A DNA stretch of 64,000 bases, taken from the NCBI GenBank assembly GCA_037176885.1, contig JAWWNJ010000030.1, positions 372,001 to 436,000 on the forward strand, written 5' to 3'. The translations under genes were made by a program, and so were the position numbers. How positions within the stretch are numbered: the first letter of the stretch is position 1; each line of letters begins with the position of its first letter. Positions 43,600 through 54,479 of this stretch are shown here, in pieces. Source of the stretch: Favolaschia claudopus (Eukaryota > Basidiomycota > Agaricomycetes > Agaricales > Mycenaceae). The notes beneath the pieces are model-generated. The model saw nothing but the letters and a program-made list of their open reading frames with translations. It made no database searches and had not been told where the DNA came from.

Positions 43600-46240
43600 C
43601 GTATACCTCTACTTTACTTTCTGCTTTCCACTCACGGTCCTTGTAGTCTCTAATATACTCTAGGTACTAGTCACGACTCACTTGTTCCCCACGTCGACTA
43701 GCTCTCTAATATACTCTAGCTGACTCCGACTCACTTGTTCACTCTCACCACCTTTTGACCTACTTTAGCACACGGGGCGTCGACGGCGCGGAATCAAGCA
43801 CGAACGGGGGTCTTGGTTATACCGCGGAACGGCGAGAAACGGGGCTTCGTATTTCAGGAGGGCTCGGGCTCAAAGGCTGGCGGGGCTCTCAAAGTTCTGG
43901 CGGCTCGGGATGCCACAAGTCTTTCCGTATCACTCGTATCTCTCTCAGATATCAAGTCTAGTCTCGTTCAAAGCTTCAATTCAAATTCTAGAGTCCGCTA
44001 CAAACTGCCCTTGTCTATGGGTAGGTAATTGACTGAGTAACAAAAAGTACACCGGGAGATTAAATACATGCAGCGGGAGCAGAAACAACCAAATGAAATC
44101 ATGATGAGAGAGTGTCCAAGTTTGATGCCGCGCCTGCTGGGAACCAATGGTATATTCAGGATTGCGAGTCGTGAGTGAAAAGACTGCCTCCCGGAGAAAG
44201 TCCATGCGGGCGGGTGGGTATTGCGCCTCATTGCAGTGCAATGGCGTGCTGGTTGCCATGTCCCCGGGAGGGGACACGAAATTCCTCCTTCATAATAGGG
44301 TCTTGCCGCTGGTCGAGTTGAAGTCGAAAAGGCTTCCCGCTGAGTAGTTAGTCAACGGCTCGACAGCGGTCAAGTTCGTCTCGTCTTCTATCTTCAGAAC
44401 AGTCTAAGTCCCAGGGAAAATAGGGAGAGCCGAGCCGCGTTAGCGGCTCGCCACTCGCCGTTCGGGTTGTCCGCGATCAGCGGGAAATGCCCCCGGCAAC
44501 TCGCCATGTCCTTCTCATCATGCTGACAGAGCCGCTGGCTAGATAGCCGCTGCCCGCTGGCAGACGGTTAAGTCCCGGCTGTCCGTAATCGGCCGGCGTG
44601 CTCGGCTAGAGCCTGCCGGTGATGATGCTCGTCGGTAGAGTGGCGGCCGTCCTGAGTTCGAAGTCGAACTCAGATGGTCCCCCGCTAGATCTTCTTCATG
44701 TGGGTCAGCGGGTGAGCGCCTAACCTCAGGGAGGTCGGTAGTTCCTCTTGGTCGCCTCCAGCACCTCGAGATAGTAGTTTCCCACTAAGTCCCTTGGCCC
44801 GGCAGTTTAGAAATAGTCAGCGGCAGAGTCTCGCACCCATGTTTAGGGAAACGTCGCTAAGCCGCTGCTACCCGTTAGTGTCCCGCCAGCTTGTCGGCTA
44901 TCCACAGCAACAAGATACTGCCCGCGAGGTCGGGCATATCTTCTATTGTTCTAGCCTCACTTCTCCCGCTGATAGGTCTCGAAAATCGATTCCGGGTGTT
45001 TCATGCCTAGCCGCTGAGCGGCCCTATCATCTCCCCCTTTCTAGATTTCAACTCTCCCGGGTTGACGACTTGGGATCGCCCGCTAGAGATCTTATCCATC
45101 TTCCCGGGGAAGGGGACTTCAAAGACAAAGTTCTGTCTTGGAATAATTTTAGATAACGAACGGGCCGCCAGTGAGACCCGGTTCCCGCTCGTCCCCTTTG
45201 GTATTTTATGAGAGAAAACCTTAACGAAAGACTCGTGGCGACCTAATTTTAGATTCCCACTCTACTTTCGTTGACAGCTTCTCGCCTTAACTTCTCGTCG
45301 CGGCCGGCGATGCCGTCATTTTCATTATGAGGCGTCACCATTGCCTTTTTCGGAAGTACATCAATTTGAGAAGCACTAGGGTCGAACTCTAACCCTGCGC
45401 TCTCTAAGGCCGTTGTATGTGGTCGCAATCTGGAATGTTTTGGATCAAAGAAGCCGCAGCGACCCCCCGCTTCTCCATTCAAATGTTCTCATGAAAATTT
45501 TCCAGAGAATCCCATCAAACATTCAAACTCCGACCTCGAGAGGTATAAAGAGTCGAGAGGTTTTTGGTAGGTTCCCCATAGTCTCTTATAAACAGACAAT
45601 ATAAACAAAAATGTCCTCGTGCCTGCGGTTGTTATATATTAGTCTGTCGCTTCCCACGGTGAATTGACAGGAGGGTCCGCTTATTATGTAATCTCGAATT
45701 TCTCGGATTCACTTACCCAATTTTCGACGCGTTTTTGCGCGTATTTCAGGCGCCATCCTTACAAGACGTCTCAACGGAGCATTTTGACAACTTGACGCAA
45801 GTGGAGAGCTGTCGAAATGGGTGAGTTGCGGTTTGATGCGTTGGCCGGCGGCCAAAGGCGGCCAACCTCACGATGTATCGCATTTTGACTACCTACGGGA
45901 ATTCTGAGGAGTATGACCTCCGGAGAGTGTAAAAGGATATCTTAAAATACATCTTACCACCAAAACTATGGAAAAATGAGCAACGATGCGGGAAAAAGGG
46001 CGAGGAAGTGTCGTGGGAACAAATTGCCAAACAAGATGATTATATAATAAGGCAACCCTCCTAGGGCCGGTGGCGCGGTAAGTTACAGACTAAGGTTCCC
46101 CACCGACTCCCCTACTTGGGCACCCCCTTGACTCGCTCCCTCTGGCCCTTCTTTTCTATCTTTCTACCCGGCGACGATCTTGAGCGCATTGCGCTGGGGA
46201 TCAACTTCTCTTGCCCGCTAATTTCGCGACGTCTCATCCG
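43600..46240. other. Long stretch without a recognised gene
   Basis: At 43600-43745 the phrase CACTTGTTCCCCACGTCGACTAG recurs with CTCTAATATACTCTAG, a small direct-repeat array. From about 44420 to 45130 CCGCTA/AGCGG-type words are unusually frequent on both strands, giving many potential short stems, without a clear terminal repeat. A TATAAAGAGTCGAGAGG box-like sequence is at about 45543. No domain-bearing frame was found. Confidence 0.35.
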
Positions 46241-46244
46241 CGAG

Positions 46245-48060
46245 ATGGCTTCCGATAAAGACACCCCCCGCCAGCGTCCACCTGCCTCAGCCGCTCGATC
46301 TGTTCGCCGTGCCTCCAGGGCTCCCACCCGGGCAACTTCGCCTTCCGTTTCGACGCCTGCACCTAAACAGACTCCGGCTGCTGCACCGTCGGCGGCTTCG
46401 TCTGCCAAGCCCACCACCGATTCGGCATCTCGTATGAACCTGAACGATTGTATAGACTTCTGGTCTAGCTGGCGCGGCCGCTCGGACAAGTTTGAAAAGG
46501 CGAAGAAGCTCATCACTCCCGGAGCCCTGCACGAGATGCCAACCGCTGAAGTCACTGAGATGATCGAAGACCTTCAAGAGGAACTGGTGAGTTCCCGCTT
46601 CTCTCTTTTTGTATCGCTCCTTTACTGATTAACGGCTAGGGCATTCACCGGGCAGGACTCAACTTTGCCAAAGGCAGCGAAGATAAAGTCCCCCCAATGG
46701 CCGTCACGCTCAGCTACTATCTTGGGCGACAACTGAAGAGAATCGACCCGCAGCGCCATCGCCCGGAGCTTTGGGGATTGGCAATCGGCAAGAAGGCCAT
46801 GGAGGACCTCAACGTAAGTCCTCTTCAATATTCTATCAATCTTCCGAGCTAACGGTCTCGGCTTTCTCTAGCTCAAGGTCCCTAAGGAGTCGACGGCCAG
46901 TATCTCAAGCTTTCAGATACCAGAGCCCCTCCCCCCGCTGACGCCTGCGGATTTTCGGCCGCCCAGGACCACCGCGGTGAGTTCGATTTCCCCGCTAACG
47001 GTCGTAACTCACTCCCGCTAGACCGCTTCGACGTCGGCGAGGCAGTTGTCGTCGAAGGGCGACGACGACAAGCCCAAGGCCCGCCCCAAGGCCGCTGGCG
47101 GTTCCACCAAGTCGAACAAGAGCGGCGGCAAGCCTGCCGCTGACTCTGAGCAGCCGGGCAAGTCGGCCCCTGCGCCCAAAGTAAGCGATTCCATTCTTTC
47201 TTAGTCTCTCTTTCATTTATCTTCTCTCCTCTTTTACAGGACGAAGACACTCCCCGGAAACAAAAGCCCCTCCCGAAGTTCACGAAGACTGTGAGCGGTT
47301 TTTCCTAATCCAATCCCAGCGGCTAACGCTTCGTTTCAGACAGACACATCCACCGCCGAAGACCCCAGCCGGGTCACCGTGAAGAAGCGCAAGATCATGG
47401 TGCCCGCTGACTCGCCCCTGGCTGTTGCCAGCGGGTCGAAGCGCAAGGCCTCCGCCACCGCAAACCTCGCCGGCGAAGAAAGTCAAGGAGGACAAGGGCA
47501 AGGGCAAGGCGCCCGCCCGTCAGGAGGTAGTAGTTACTCGTTGTTGTCCCAAATGTAAGGCGGACATAGAGTTAACTTTTCCTAGACTCCCCCGATCGAA
47601 TACGTCTCCGAATCCGAGGTCAAGGCTTGCAAGAAGCCTATCGTTCGTAAGTGAAATCTAATTCTCAAGTACAAACGGCCGCTGAATTTTTCCTTCATAG
47701 TTATCACCAAGCCTCCGCCGGCGGGAAAGGCTTCCACTTCAAAGCCAACCCCCCGCCACCCTCAAGAGGATGTCACAATTGACGAGGTGCCCTCAATGAC
47801 CAATGTCGTGGCCGACATGGCCTACCGTATGATCATTCGCAACCTCGGTATCAACCCGGTGAGCCTTGGTTCAATTTCTCTCAATTTTATCTCGCCCGGT
47901 GTGAACCAGACCAAAATTCTAGAACCCGCCGACCACCAAGAAGGCCAAAGGAGAGGGCTTTGTTATTCCCAACAAAGAGCTCCTCAAGAAATTCCTTTCC
48001 GCCTACCCGAACGCCGCTATGCGCAAGGAGCTCCCGATCGACCCAGAGCGGGGAATGTTC
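46245..48060 (+). pseudogene. Unrecognised multi-exon Lys/Pro-rich protein
   Basis: Exon 1 (46245-46586) starts MASDKDTPRQRPPASAARS and ends with a helical segment (WSSWRGRSDKFEKAKKL, EVTEMIEDLQEEL). Exons 46640-46813 (GIHRAGLNFAKGSEDK, LSYYLGRQLKRIDPQRH), 46872-46976 and 47022-47180 follow, all in phase 0 with GT-AG introns of 45-60 nt. Then come Lys-rich exons (DEDTPRKQKPLPKFTKT; VTVKKRKIMVPADS). Near 47450 the frame shifts by one base (KRKA... continues as SPAKKVKEDKGKGKAPARQE in another frame). Further exons encode IEYVSESEVKACKK, TIDEVPSMTNVVADMAYR and FVIPNKELLKKFLSAYPN. The 3' end runs into a minus-strand RT fragment. The protein looks like a nuclear, largely disordered basic protein; no family recognised. 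The regular exons suggest recent function; the shift suggests loss. Confidence 0.5.
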
Positions 48061-48061
48061 G

Positions 48062-48730
48062 CCCTCAGCTTTGAGTTTACGAAGGAGCCGATTAATGGAG
48101 AGAAGGAATACGATGACCGAGAGAGCCGAGCCTTGCGGCGCGCTTTCGTCGACGCACATGAATGTCACGGTGCGAACCCTGTCAATCACCACGGTCACCC
48201 GGTGGCGATGTAAGAAGGTTGCCCAACGAATCAGTTGTCGGGGAAAACCCAGCGCTGCTAATTCTTCGACGACGACTTGATGAGAGATTCGGTTGAAGGC
48301 ACCTTTCAAGTCGTAGAACAGGGTTGAGACAGTGTTGCCCTCATCCAGCTGGGATCGGACACGGTGAATGTAACCGTCGATAGCCTGTTGTGTGCTGTGG
48401 GCTGGTCTACCACCGTACTGGGCATCCTCGAGAAAACCTAGAGACTCTGCGTCAAATGAAAGACGGTCGGCAATCAAGCGCTCGAGGGGCTTAGCGATGC
48501 TTTGGGGGAGGTCTTGTCCTTCTTCCCGGCTTTAGGGACCGGCGTGGCGACGTTGGCTTTGAACGGCGAGGGCTTGATTCCCAGAGCCACAGATGCTTGG
48601 AAGATGAGGCGGATCCACTCCTGAAGGACTGAGTAACCGCGTTGCACGTATCCCATTTGAAGACCATAGCGGTCAGGCGCTTTCCAGGGCGGTGTCGTGG
48701 ATATGACCTTATCGACCTAGGAGTCGGAGA
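48062..48730 (-). pseudogene. Non-LTR (LINE) reverse transcriptase fragment
   Basis: Read right to left: FKANVATPVPKAGKKDKTSP (about 48570-48510), then in a shifted frame LIADRLSFDAESLGFLEDAQ, RPAHSTQQAIDGYIHRVRS, STLFYDLKGAFNRISHQVVV (RT motif with the first catalytic Asp) and APQGSALSVIVFLLSINRLL (the PQGS motif). The catalytic F/YxDD box is absent, since the fragment ends at the neighbouring gene. At least one frameshift at about 48480. It is oriented tail-to-tail against the 46.2-48.1 kb gene. Confidence 0.8.
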
Positions 48731-49315
48731 CAGCGTGAAAGGGACGTTCGTTGGCAATTGGGATCGATTCCGCAAGTGAGACAGGGTTTGTAAACCGGCA
48801 GGTTTAGTTCGACGGCTTTGTTACCGAACCAAGAACGAGCAAGGATGTGGTTATGATCGAGATGGGAGAGAGCTGTTACAGTGACGACTGCACAATGCAC
48901 TATTGGACTGAACTAGATAAGTCCAGTACATATACTATACAGGTTTTGACATGCGCTTTCCTCAGAAAGCGCACGTGGAATTTTGCTTTATCAGAATCGC
49001 AGTCAATTGTGCTGCTGCAATTACTCAGTAGCGAAAGCAGCCCTATTTCCGACCCGGGTAAACTCTCAGCCTCGTTGGTTCGGGGAAAGGCTCGGGCAGC
49101 CCTTGTTTGGGCCCATCTGAGTAGAATATCTTGGGCTGCCAGGACAGTTGTTTGTCCATAATGCACCTGTGACTCCAATGAAAAAATTCAATGAATGCTG
49201 AGTATATCTCCAAAACGTACGAATTTCTGAATTTTCCCACCAACGCCTTCTTTCCCCTGCACCGTACAAATATTCATGCAGTTAAACGCTTAGATAGTAG
49301 ACAACAGACTGGTAA

Positions 49316-51429
49316 TCAGCATAGCTCATTTGTAGGACTTTCTCGCTCAAAACCATATTCCTGAAGCCATTTGTTGAGAAAGCGTCTGGCATGGACAGAG
49401 ACAAACCATTTCTCGCCGAGTTTGGCTTTGGCGAAATGCATTAGATCTTGCACGGTGATGAAGTTCACAAAGGCGTATCCAGCATTGCGGCCTGAAGTGC
49501 TTGGTTGGTGGGAGGTGATGTGGTCAAAGAAATACCGACGAACCAGTTCGGAAGTCCATTCTTAGGTACAGGAAGTCGATCTTGCGAGGGCATACATTGT
49601 CTATGTGTGCCATCAGCTCCTTGTCGCTGATCCTGTTGGGTATATTTTTTATCATGACCGTTGTGCGGGTGTCTTGGCCGTGCTCAATGCGCGCCAGGTT
49701 CAACTGATTCCGCTCAGCGGAGTTGTTGTTCTGTTGAGCAGCCCGCAATGGCACAACGTTAACGGTCATGGGGATTAGGGGACCAGGAAGGCGAACAGAA
49801 TGAATCGGCAGAGGATGCTGGAGGGAATTGAACAGCGCATTCCCGGGAAACAAGGGCGGAGGAGGGTAATACAATGAAGCTGTGTGTTGGGGTCTCGGCC
49901 GTAAACATTGCCAGTACTCGCTTTCAGGAGTGGTGGAAAGGGGATCGGGAAACCCATATATACTAGGGACCATCGTTTTCTGATCTGAGGTCCAGGTACC
50001 CATGTTTATGTTGGGCGCTGCCGAATATTGCTCTTGCCCTTTGTAGTTGAAGACGTAGGGATATTGCGTTGGGGGACAGGAGTAACCGTAAGCCGGAATA
50101 CCAAATGGAGAGAGGTGACCAGGGCCCTCGTGAATTAGCCCAAGGGGTGGATGTGAGACACCATCCACATTGCGGGCAGGCGACGCGACGTCCAAATCCT
50201 GTCGCTCAGGGTTGCCAGTGGAAAGACGCATATTGTACAGCACCTTGCCATCGAGCTCGGTGCGTGCAACGCGAGCCCCGCGAACATCGTAGTATTCCAC
50301 GCAAAAGAATTTACGAGACGCGGTCTACAGTCATGTTATCAGATTGGTCGCTAAGAATTGGAAAGCGACTGCATACCTGTTCCATTCCTGGGGCAGGACC
50401 AAACGATTGGAGTGCACCATACAGTTTCAAGAGACTAGTGACCCTTGTGATACCTATTTCTTTCTCCAAATCCTAGAGCATAACATGAGAGCCAAAGCAA
50501 CCTCAAATCATCCCACCTTTACCTCTTTACTGGTGTGGGGCTCAAATACCAGCTCTATGCTCAAGAAGAATGACCCTTGAAGTTTTGCCAAGAAAGAGGA
50601 CGGCCCCGACTGTCTATGAGCAAGTCAGCATTGCTCTCAAACCTCGAGGTGGCACATGCCTCTGTAAGGTCTGGCGAAGTGACAAACGCACAATCAACCC
50701 ACCCGCTTATCCCACGAGATTTCATATTTTCGCCAATGCAATCGGCAAGAGCGTCGCCGTCCGTAGGCGTAGAGAGAAGTACTTGCGCTAACCTGGCCTG
50801 TCGAACGTCGTAAAAGGCCAAGATCGCAATACCGTGCGACTCTTGGTAGCGAAGAAGCGCTCCTTTGATGCTGGCCAGCTCATTCGTTGACGTGCTAAGG
50901 GATGGCGTATATTGCGTATTCCTGGAATGCAGTAGGGAGTTGCGGACCGCTAAAGTCCGAAGGATCGCGGACTGAAGGTCTTTAGAGCTGACTGAGCGGG
51001 AGATGTTTCGAAGCTGTTGTACCAATGTAGAAGGGAGCAGGACGATAGCACAAATGGAATATACCAGTAAAAAGCGAGTGGAGATCGTGTCCAGATCGTC
51101 AAAGAAAACCTCATCTTCACCGTTGTTTGCGGGTGTAAGGTGGCCGCCCGAGGAGTCAAGGCTCGGATTATGGCTGGGGCTAGAGCTGATACTTCCCTCG
51201 ATGGAACTCTCGCTGGCCTTCCAAACACCTTTAATGAAAGGTGCACGGTGCTTGAGAAGGCCTCCACCATTTTGCACCGATTGGTGCGTAGGAGATGGAA
51301 ACCTGAAGGGCGTAAAGCAATGACTACACAATACTTAATTGGGTCAAGTTACCTAACGGTGCCAGAGGAATGATGGTCTCGAGCAAGCCAGGGAGCAACG
51401 GGCAGTCTGAGGTTGGAGGAGTTCGACAT
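49316..51429 (-). CDS. Mei2-like RNA-binding protein
   Basis: Start at 51429 (MSNSSNLRLPVAPWLARDHH), intron 51303-51352, then a Ser/Pro-rich N-terminus, an acidic motif (EDEVFFDDLDTISTRF) and an RRM-like segment with GIAILAFYDVRQARLAQVLL. After an unclear junction near 50575, later exons give DLEKEIGITRVTSLLKLYGA, FFCVEYYDVRGARVARTELD, a long Tyr/Pro-rich linker (PPPPLFPGNALFNS) and the diagnostic C-terminal Mei2 RRM: RTTVMIKNIPNRISDKELM, KIDFLYLRMDF, intron 49492-49544, AGYAFVNFITVQDLMHFA and LGEKWFVSVHARRFLNKWLQ. Mei2 proteins bind RNA and promote meiosis in fission yeast; relatives occur in basidiomycetes. Oddities: a frame problem near 50575 (a 35-nt intron or a frameshift), and after GFERE the normal ending (KVLQMSYADYQ) is in another frame, leaving a stop at 49316. 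It may be a young pseudogene or have an undetected intron. Confidence 0.75.
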
Positions 51430-51590
51430 GATGGCAGACTGAGACAGTGCACCGTGGAGAAACGTGCACCCCAACCATTGTCATTATGTGGGGACTGGCA
51501 AATCACACCAAACAAATGTCTGTTTGGACTTTGTTTGTTCGGAGTCGGTCCTGCCCCCCACCCTCTACTGTCTACAGTGACGCTAAAAAT

Positions 51591-52038
51591 CCTATACTTG
51601 AAAACAGGGCCAGGCCATCAGTCGCGTGACTTTTGACAGAAAGTCACGGGGTCTTTGTCGAGATGTTGAGATCGTACGAGACGTCGCGAGCGGAGCGAGC
51701 GCAGCGGGGTTTGGGGCGGCCAGCCCCAACAAGCTGTGTGACCGAACGAAGGAAGGCCGGCGAGCGCAGCGAGTCGGCCGTGCCGGAGGCAGGGAGCTAA
51801 AGCTTGTCCTTAGGTCCAGTCCTATACTTGAAAAGAGGGCCAGGCCATCAGTCGCGTGACTTTTGACAGAAAATCACGGGGTCTCTGTCGAGATGTTGAG
51901 ATGGCACCAGACGTCGCGAGCGGAGCGAGCGCAGCGGGGTTTGGGGCGGCCAGCCCCAACAAGCTGTGTGACCGAACGGAGGGAGGTCGGCGAGCGCAGC
52001 GAGTCGGCCGTGCCGGAGGCAGGGAGCTAAAGCTTGTC
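51591..52038. repeat. Two head-to-tail copies of an about 218-230 bp element, no target duplication
   Basis: The units start TCCTATACTTGAAAA at 51590 and 51820, contain GGGCCAGGCCATCAGTCGCG and GCGAGCGCAGCGAGTCGGCC, and end AGCTAAAGCTTG at about 51807 and 52037. They differ at about 15 positions. The flanks read GCTAAAAA before and TCTGAAACAAATGC after. Near 58930-58950 a related locus reads GCTAAAAATCTGAAACAAATTGC without any insert, so this is a clean insertion between A and T with no duplicated bases, as in Helitron-type transposition. Confidence 0.7.
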
Positions 52039-52894
52039 TGAAACAAATGCAACGCGCAATCAGACACCCACGTGATTTCCCCTTTTTGAGAAAAGGCGTG
52101 ACTTTTGACGGTGTTTGTTTGGTTGCTGGCTGATTTCGATTCAAACGAACTTAAATGATAATTGGGGGAGCTTGCTCCCCCTTTATCAGAGCCGTCACCG
52201 AAAAGCAATAAGCTGTGCTAGACGGCTTTTTGATGGCGTCACTGCCCTTGACGTGCGCACGTCAAGATTGGCATGCTCCGAGTGATACGATGTTCTTCCG
52301 AGTGATCCATCCTGATCCCTACTGATCCAGACTGATTGCAGCGTGATGGTCAAGTGATGGTGCATCCTTTTCAACTGATGGTGCACCCGTCCTTGACCCT
52401 GCCCGAGGCTGCTTAACGGAAGGGAAAATACAGTTCTCTATTTCATACACGGTACAGAGGGGCAGGTTCTGGCGCCATTAGTTTCCCAGAAAGTTGCTGT
52501 AAAGAGGCGATGAAAATAAATGATATCAATGTTGCAGCTTGCTGTTATAGTGTCTGTATAGAGAGACCACGGTTCTGAGTGGAAATTCAAAAACTTGACT
52601 GGTGGTTCATTCTTCAGAACGTCATTGCCCGGCATAAGTAAAGTTTTGTTCACAACAGTAGATTATGTGCGTGAAAAGAATCCGGCCGAATTATGCCCCA
52701 AACAACAGCGCAACATTGATATTGTTAATTTGTGTGCCATTCCAGTAACAATTTACACAAGCTCCCCCTGCTGTAGGCCGGTACTCCGGCATACAAATCA
52801 TATTATACCATACAAGACGTGCCTCCGCTTCGCTCCGGCAGCGGCACGGGAAAATTGAAGATGAATTGCGGCAAGGCTCAAGTTCGATGTGGTG

Positions 52895-53176
52895 CTCTTG
52901 GGGCAACCCCGCCATTCCAAGGGTGATGGCAAATCGGTCGCCAGACCGATCAAAGCCGATGGCCCCGGCCAGTAAAACCCTCGGCAATTTGAGGCTATTT
53001 GCGGCCAAATAAAGCCCTCGAAATGACCGATTTTTCTCTTGGGGCAACCCCGCCATTCCAAGGGTGATGGCAAATCGGTCGCCAGACCGATCAAAGCCGA
53101 TGGCCCCGGCCAGTAAAACCCTCGGCAATTTGAGGCTATTTGCGGCCAAATAAAGCCCTCGAAATGACCGATTTTT
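52895..53176. repeat. Exact-looking tandem duplication, 141-bp unit
   Basis: Unit 52895-53035 is repeated at 53036-53176 (both starting CTCTTGGGGCAACCCCGCC and containing GATGGCCCCGGCCAGTAAA). No difference was seen by eye, so the duplication is recent. No gene. Confidence 0.9.
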
Positions 53177-53212
53177 CCCGGCTTTGCCGATGACAGAATG
53201 GTCAACAAACGT

Positions 53213-53540
53213 AAGCACAAACGAGCGAGCACCACTCAATCAAAACCCGTATATTGTTTCCAAAACGGCTGTAACCAAGTCTCTGGACTGTCGACGCTCT
53301 TGACTACGACTTCCCCGCCGTCGGGCGACACATGCCGTAATTGTTTTATGTTATTTGCCACCCCTCGAAACTTTAAAAGCACAAACGAATGAGCACCACT
53401 CGATCAAAACCCGTACATTGTTTCCAAAACGGCTGTAACCAAGTCTCTGGACTGTCGACGCTCTTGACTACGACTTCCCCGCCGTCGGGCGACACATGCC
53501 GTAATTGTTTTATGTTATTTGCCACCCCTCGAAACTTTAA
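53213..53540. repeat. Tandem duplication, 164-bp unit
   Basis: Unit 53213-53376 is repeated at 53377-53540 (starting AAGCACAAACGA and containing GTCTCTGGACTGTCGACGC and GACACATGCCGTAATTG). Only a few substitutions separate the units. The first part of the unit is also found at about 215-285. Confidence 0.9.
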
Positions 53541-53879
53541 ATGCCCTTTTCTCGCTCCCAACACGCCCTGCGCGTTGAAGTCCACCGTTCATCGTGTCCT
53601 ACGCATCATCTACCATTATTTGAATGTATACTAGCAGTACTCACAATAAACTGTGTACGCAAAGCTCTCAAACATTGCTACTTAGAAAATTAGAATGAAG
53701 TTTGGCAAAGTATAATATTGCCCCCCCACGGTGATGGGGTTCAACCTGATAGCGTTGTGCACACTCAAAATGAGAGGGTCGAAACCCAGTGAGGTCAGTA
53801 GCAGTCAGGATGATTGGGGAAATCACAAGCTGAGAGGGTTCTCGATCATCTTGAGTGGGTTCTCTTCCCACAGTGCCAT

Positions 53880-54180
53880 GCCTTCGCCGTCTGGGGGCGA
53901 CAAGGGCACAGATCCATTGGCACGGCAAATACACTGCCTGTGGAAGTAGGTACATTCATTGAGGAGGACTGGGCCAAAGATGGTTGGAAAGTCTTGCCCA
54001 AAAAGTGTTAATTTTCGAGGTATCCCAAGATGGAAAAGGGGTGCATGTGTTTGAAATCTATGTCTTGAATGCACTGCGAAAGGTCCGACCACAGAAAACA
54101 GGGCACAGAAAAGAAAACGAGTTGAATTGATGAGAAATTCCTTTTTTGGGGGTGACATCAGATTTTGCCGCCACTTGTAC
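53880..54180. repeat. Dispersed repeat shared with 62570-62850
   Basis: From TTGGCACGGCAAA (about 53918) through AGTCTTGCCCAAAAAGTGT and GGGCACAGAAAAGAAAACGAG to TGACATCAGATTTTGCCGCC (about 54180) the sequence matches 62590-62850 at high identity. The right end GCCGCCACT resembles the CAGTGGCGG ends of the small MITE at 61476-61577. The left end is not defined. Confidence 0.75.
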
Positions 54181-54479
54181 GATCCAAGAGGACATATCAC
54201 GTGATCTCATATTGACCCCCTCGGGAATGCCTCAACGACTGGCTGCCCGCATTACCATTGCCGACCCCCAGCGGGAGGCTGTCAGGGTGGAATGAGTGCG
54301 AGTTCTCAAAGACGCAGGCGCTACTCACCAATCCAGACCCACGGACGCACTGTCTGCTCCTGGGATGGGATTTGTGAATGTCTTGCCCAACTTTTCCAAC
54401 TCTTTGAAGTTGTTGTCGTTGATCGCAGGACATGTACTTCCCTTTTCAACAACTTATTGAGCCTGTCGAAGTCCCGCGA

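Noticed and set aside
44390..45150. rRNA or tRNA cluster
   Set aside because: The GC-rich, stem-prone composition suggested structural RNA at first, but no tRNA cloverleaf elements (A and B boxes with correct spacing) or conserved rRNA segments were recognised.
48019..48213. Plus-strand frame continuing the 46.2 kb gene past 48060
   Set aside because: From about 48070 the opposite strand reads as conserved reverse transcriptase (APQGSALSVIVFLLSIN), so the plus-strand continuation is a shadow.
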